A stretch of 6,364 nucleotides of DNA from Chlamydiota bacterium (GTDB lineage Bacteria; Chlamydiota; Chlamydiia; Chlamydiales; Rhabdochlamydiaceae), in the NCBI GenBank assembly GCA_023265495.1, contig JAHFTP010000103.1, positions 1-6,364 on the forward strand, in the 5' to 3' direction. The position numbers and the translations under genes are program-made. Below, in pieces: positions 5,822-6,364 of this stretch (its first letter is position 1; the number at the start of each line of letters is the position of its first letter). A model generated the notes under the pieces. It was not told the DNA's origin and searched no databases. It saw only the letters and a list, made by a program, of their open reading frames with translations.

Positions 5822-6364
5822 TCTTCTCCATACAGAGGAGACAGACCATGAAAAATTTCTGCCCAAGTCTGTAGCGGACTGTGTGAGCCGATTAGATGGC
5901 ATCATTGCAGAGAGTGAAAAAGGGGCGAGAGCCTTTTTAAAAAGATTTTCTTTTTCGGGAGGAAGAACATTTCGAGATATTCCGATAAGACTGTTAAATG
6001 AGCATACGGAGGAAAAAGAGGTTTTTGGTTTGCTAGAGCCGGTGCTCTCCGGGCAGACATGGGGTGTTCTTTCCGATGCAGGCCTTGTCTGCTTTGCAGA
6101 TCCAGGCGCGCAGCTCATCTATTTAGCCAGGCAAAAGGGAGTTGCTATAGAAGCGTGCGTGGGTCCTTCATCCATTGTCCTGGCGCTACTGCTCTCCGGG
6201 CTTTCGGCACAAAAGTTTGCCTTTCATGGGTACATTCCTAGAGAAGAGAAGGAACTAAAAGCCTATATCGATAAAATGGAAAAACGCTCTCAGCAAGAAG
6301 GGGAGACGCAACTTTTTATCGAGACCCCATATAGGAATCAGTCTTTAGTTTCTACACTTGTGCA
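5784..6364 (+). CDS. RsmI-like SAM-dependent methyltransferase (tetrapyrrole methylase fold), 3' end beyond the window
   Basis: The frame stays open to the window edge, giving 193 codons of an expected ~235-240. The product has the tetrapyrrole-methylase fold of RsmI, which 2'-O-methylates C1402 of 16S rRNA. Visible motifs are SDAG (97-100), DPG (106-108), GPSS (127-130), SGL (138-140), GYIPRE (149-154) and ETPYRN (180-185). It belongs to the divergent subgroup with GYxP and IETPYRN; the usual N-terminal ATPIGNL is replaced by LLPNLL, and the EDTR segment by ESEKGARAFL. The substrate may therefore differ from that of classical RsmI. The start is fixed: an in-frame TGA at 5772-5774 lies just upstream and ATG 5784 is the first start after it. 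The gene overlaps holA by 38 bases in another frame, with only a weak binding site (GAAG), so coupled translation is likely. Gene order matches C. trachomatis CT047-CT048 as I recall it. Confidence 0.88.
   Translation, partial: MSSPQGLLILLPNLLHTEETDHEKFLPKSVADCVSRLDGIIAESEKGARAFLKRFSFSGGRTFRDIPIRLLNEHTEEKEVFGLLEPVLSGQTWGVLSDAGLVCFADPGAQLIYLARQKGVAIEACVGPSSIVLALLLSGLSAQKFAFHGYIPREEKELKAYIDKMEKRSQQEGETQLFIETPYRNQSLVSTLV

Overview
The window most likely comes from a member of the Chlamydiae (order Chlamydiales, close to Chlamydiaceae). The best evidence is an enoyl-ACP reductase of the plant/apicomplexan-like type known from Chlamydia, with long stretches that match my memory of Chlamydia trachomatis FabI. 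The HolA-like gene followed by an RsmI-like methylase also resembles the chlamydial CT047-CT048 pair. Base composition looks like the mid-40s percent GC by eye (not counted), somewhat high for Chlamydia itself, so a divergent relative is possible. I made no database comparison.

Left part (1-1062, + strand): the 3' end of an unrecognised protein gene that is cut by the window edge. It converges on fabI and overlaps its end by 8 bases. Middle part (1055-4123, - strand): three genes, read right to left. These are a 63-residue Lys/Pro-rich basic protein, a 604-residue protein with a Ser/Thr/Pro-rich acidic N-terminal half and a helical C-terminal half (effector-like, family unknown), and fabI. 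fabI has a good promoter of its own (TTGAGA-17-TATAAA) overlapping the stop codon of the large gene.

Centre (4124-4361): a divergent control region. It holds one promoter for the small basic gene on the - strand and one for the OsmC-family gene on the + strand. Between the + promoter and the OsmC start lies a perfect 48-base palindrome with 23-base arms, which is the most striking non-coding structure here.

Right part (4362-6364, + strand): a tightly overlapping set of an OsmC/Ohr-family protein, a DNA polymerase III delta (HolA)-like clamp-loader subunit that probably starts at TTG, and a divergent RsmI-like methylase running off the window. The overlaps (4 and 38 bases) suggest one operon with translational coupling.

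Functionally the window combines fatty-acid synthesis (FabI), replication (HolA-like), probable rRNA modification (RsmI-like) and peroxide defence (OsmC) with three lineage-specific proteins of unknown role. The least characterised candidates are the 604-residue protein, the small basic protein and the palindromic control region. No tRNA, rRNA, CRISPR array or insertion sequence was seen, and no gene-free stretch exceeds 300 bases.
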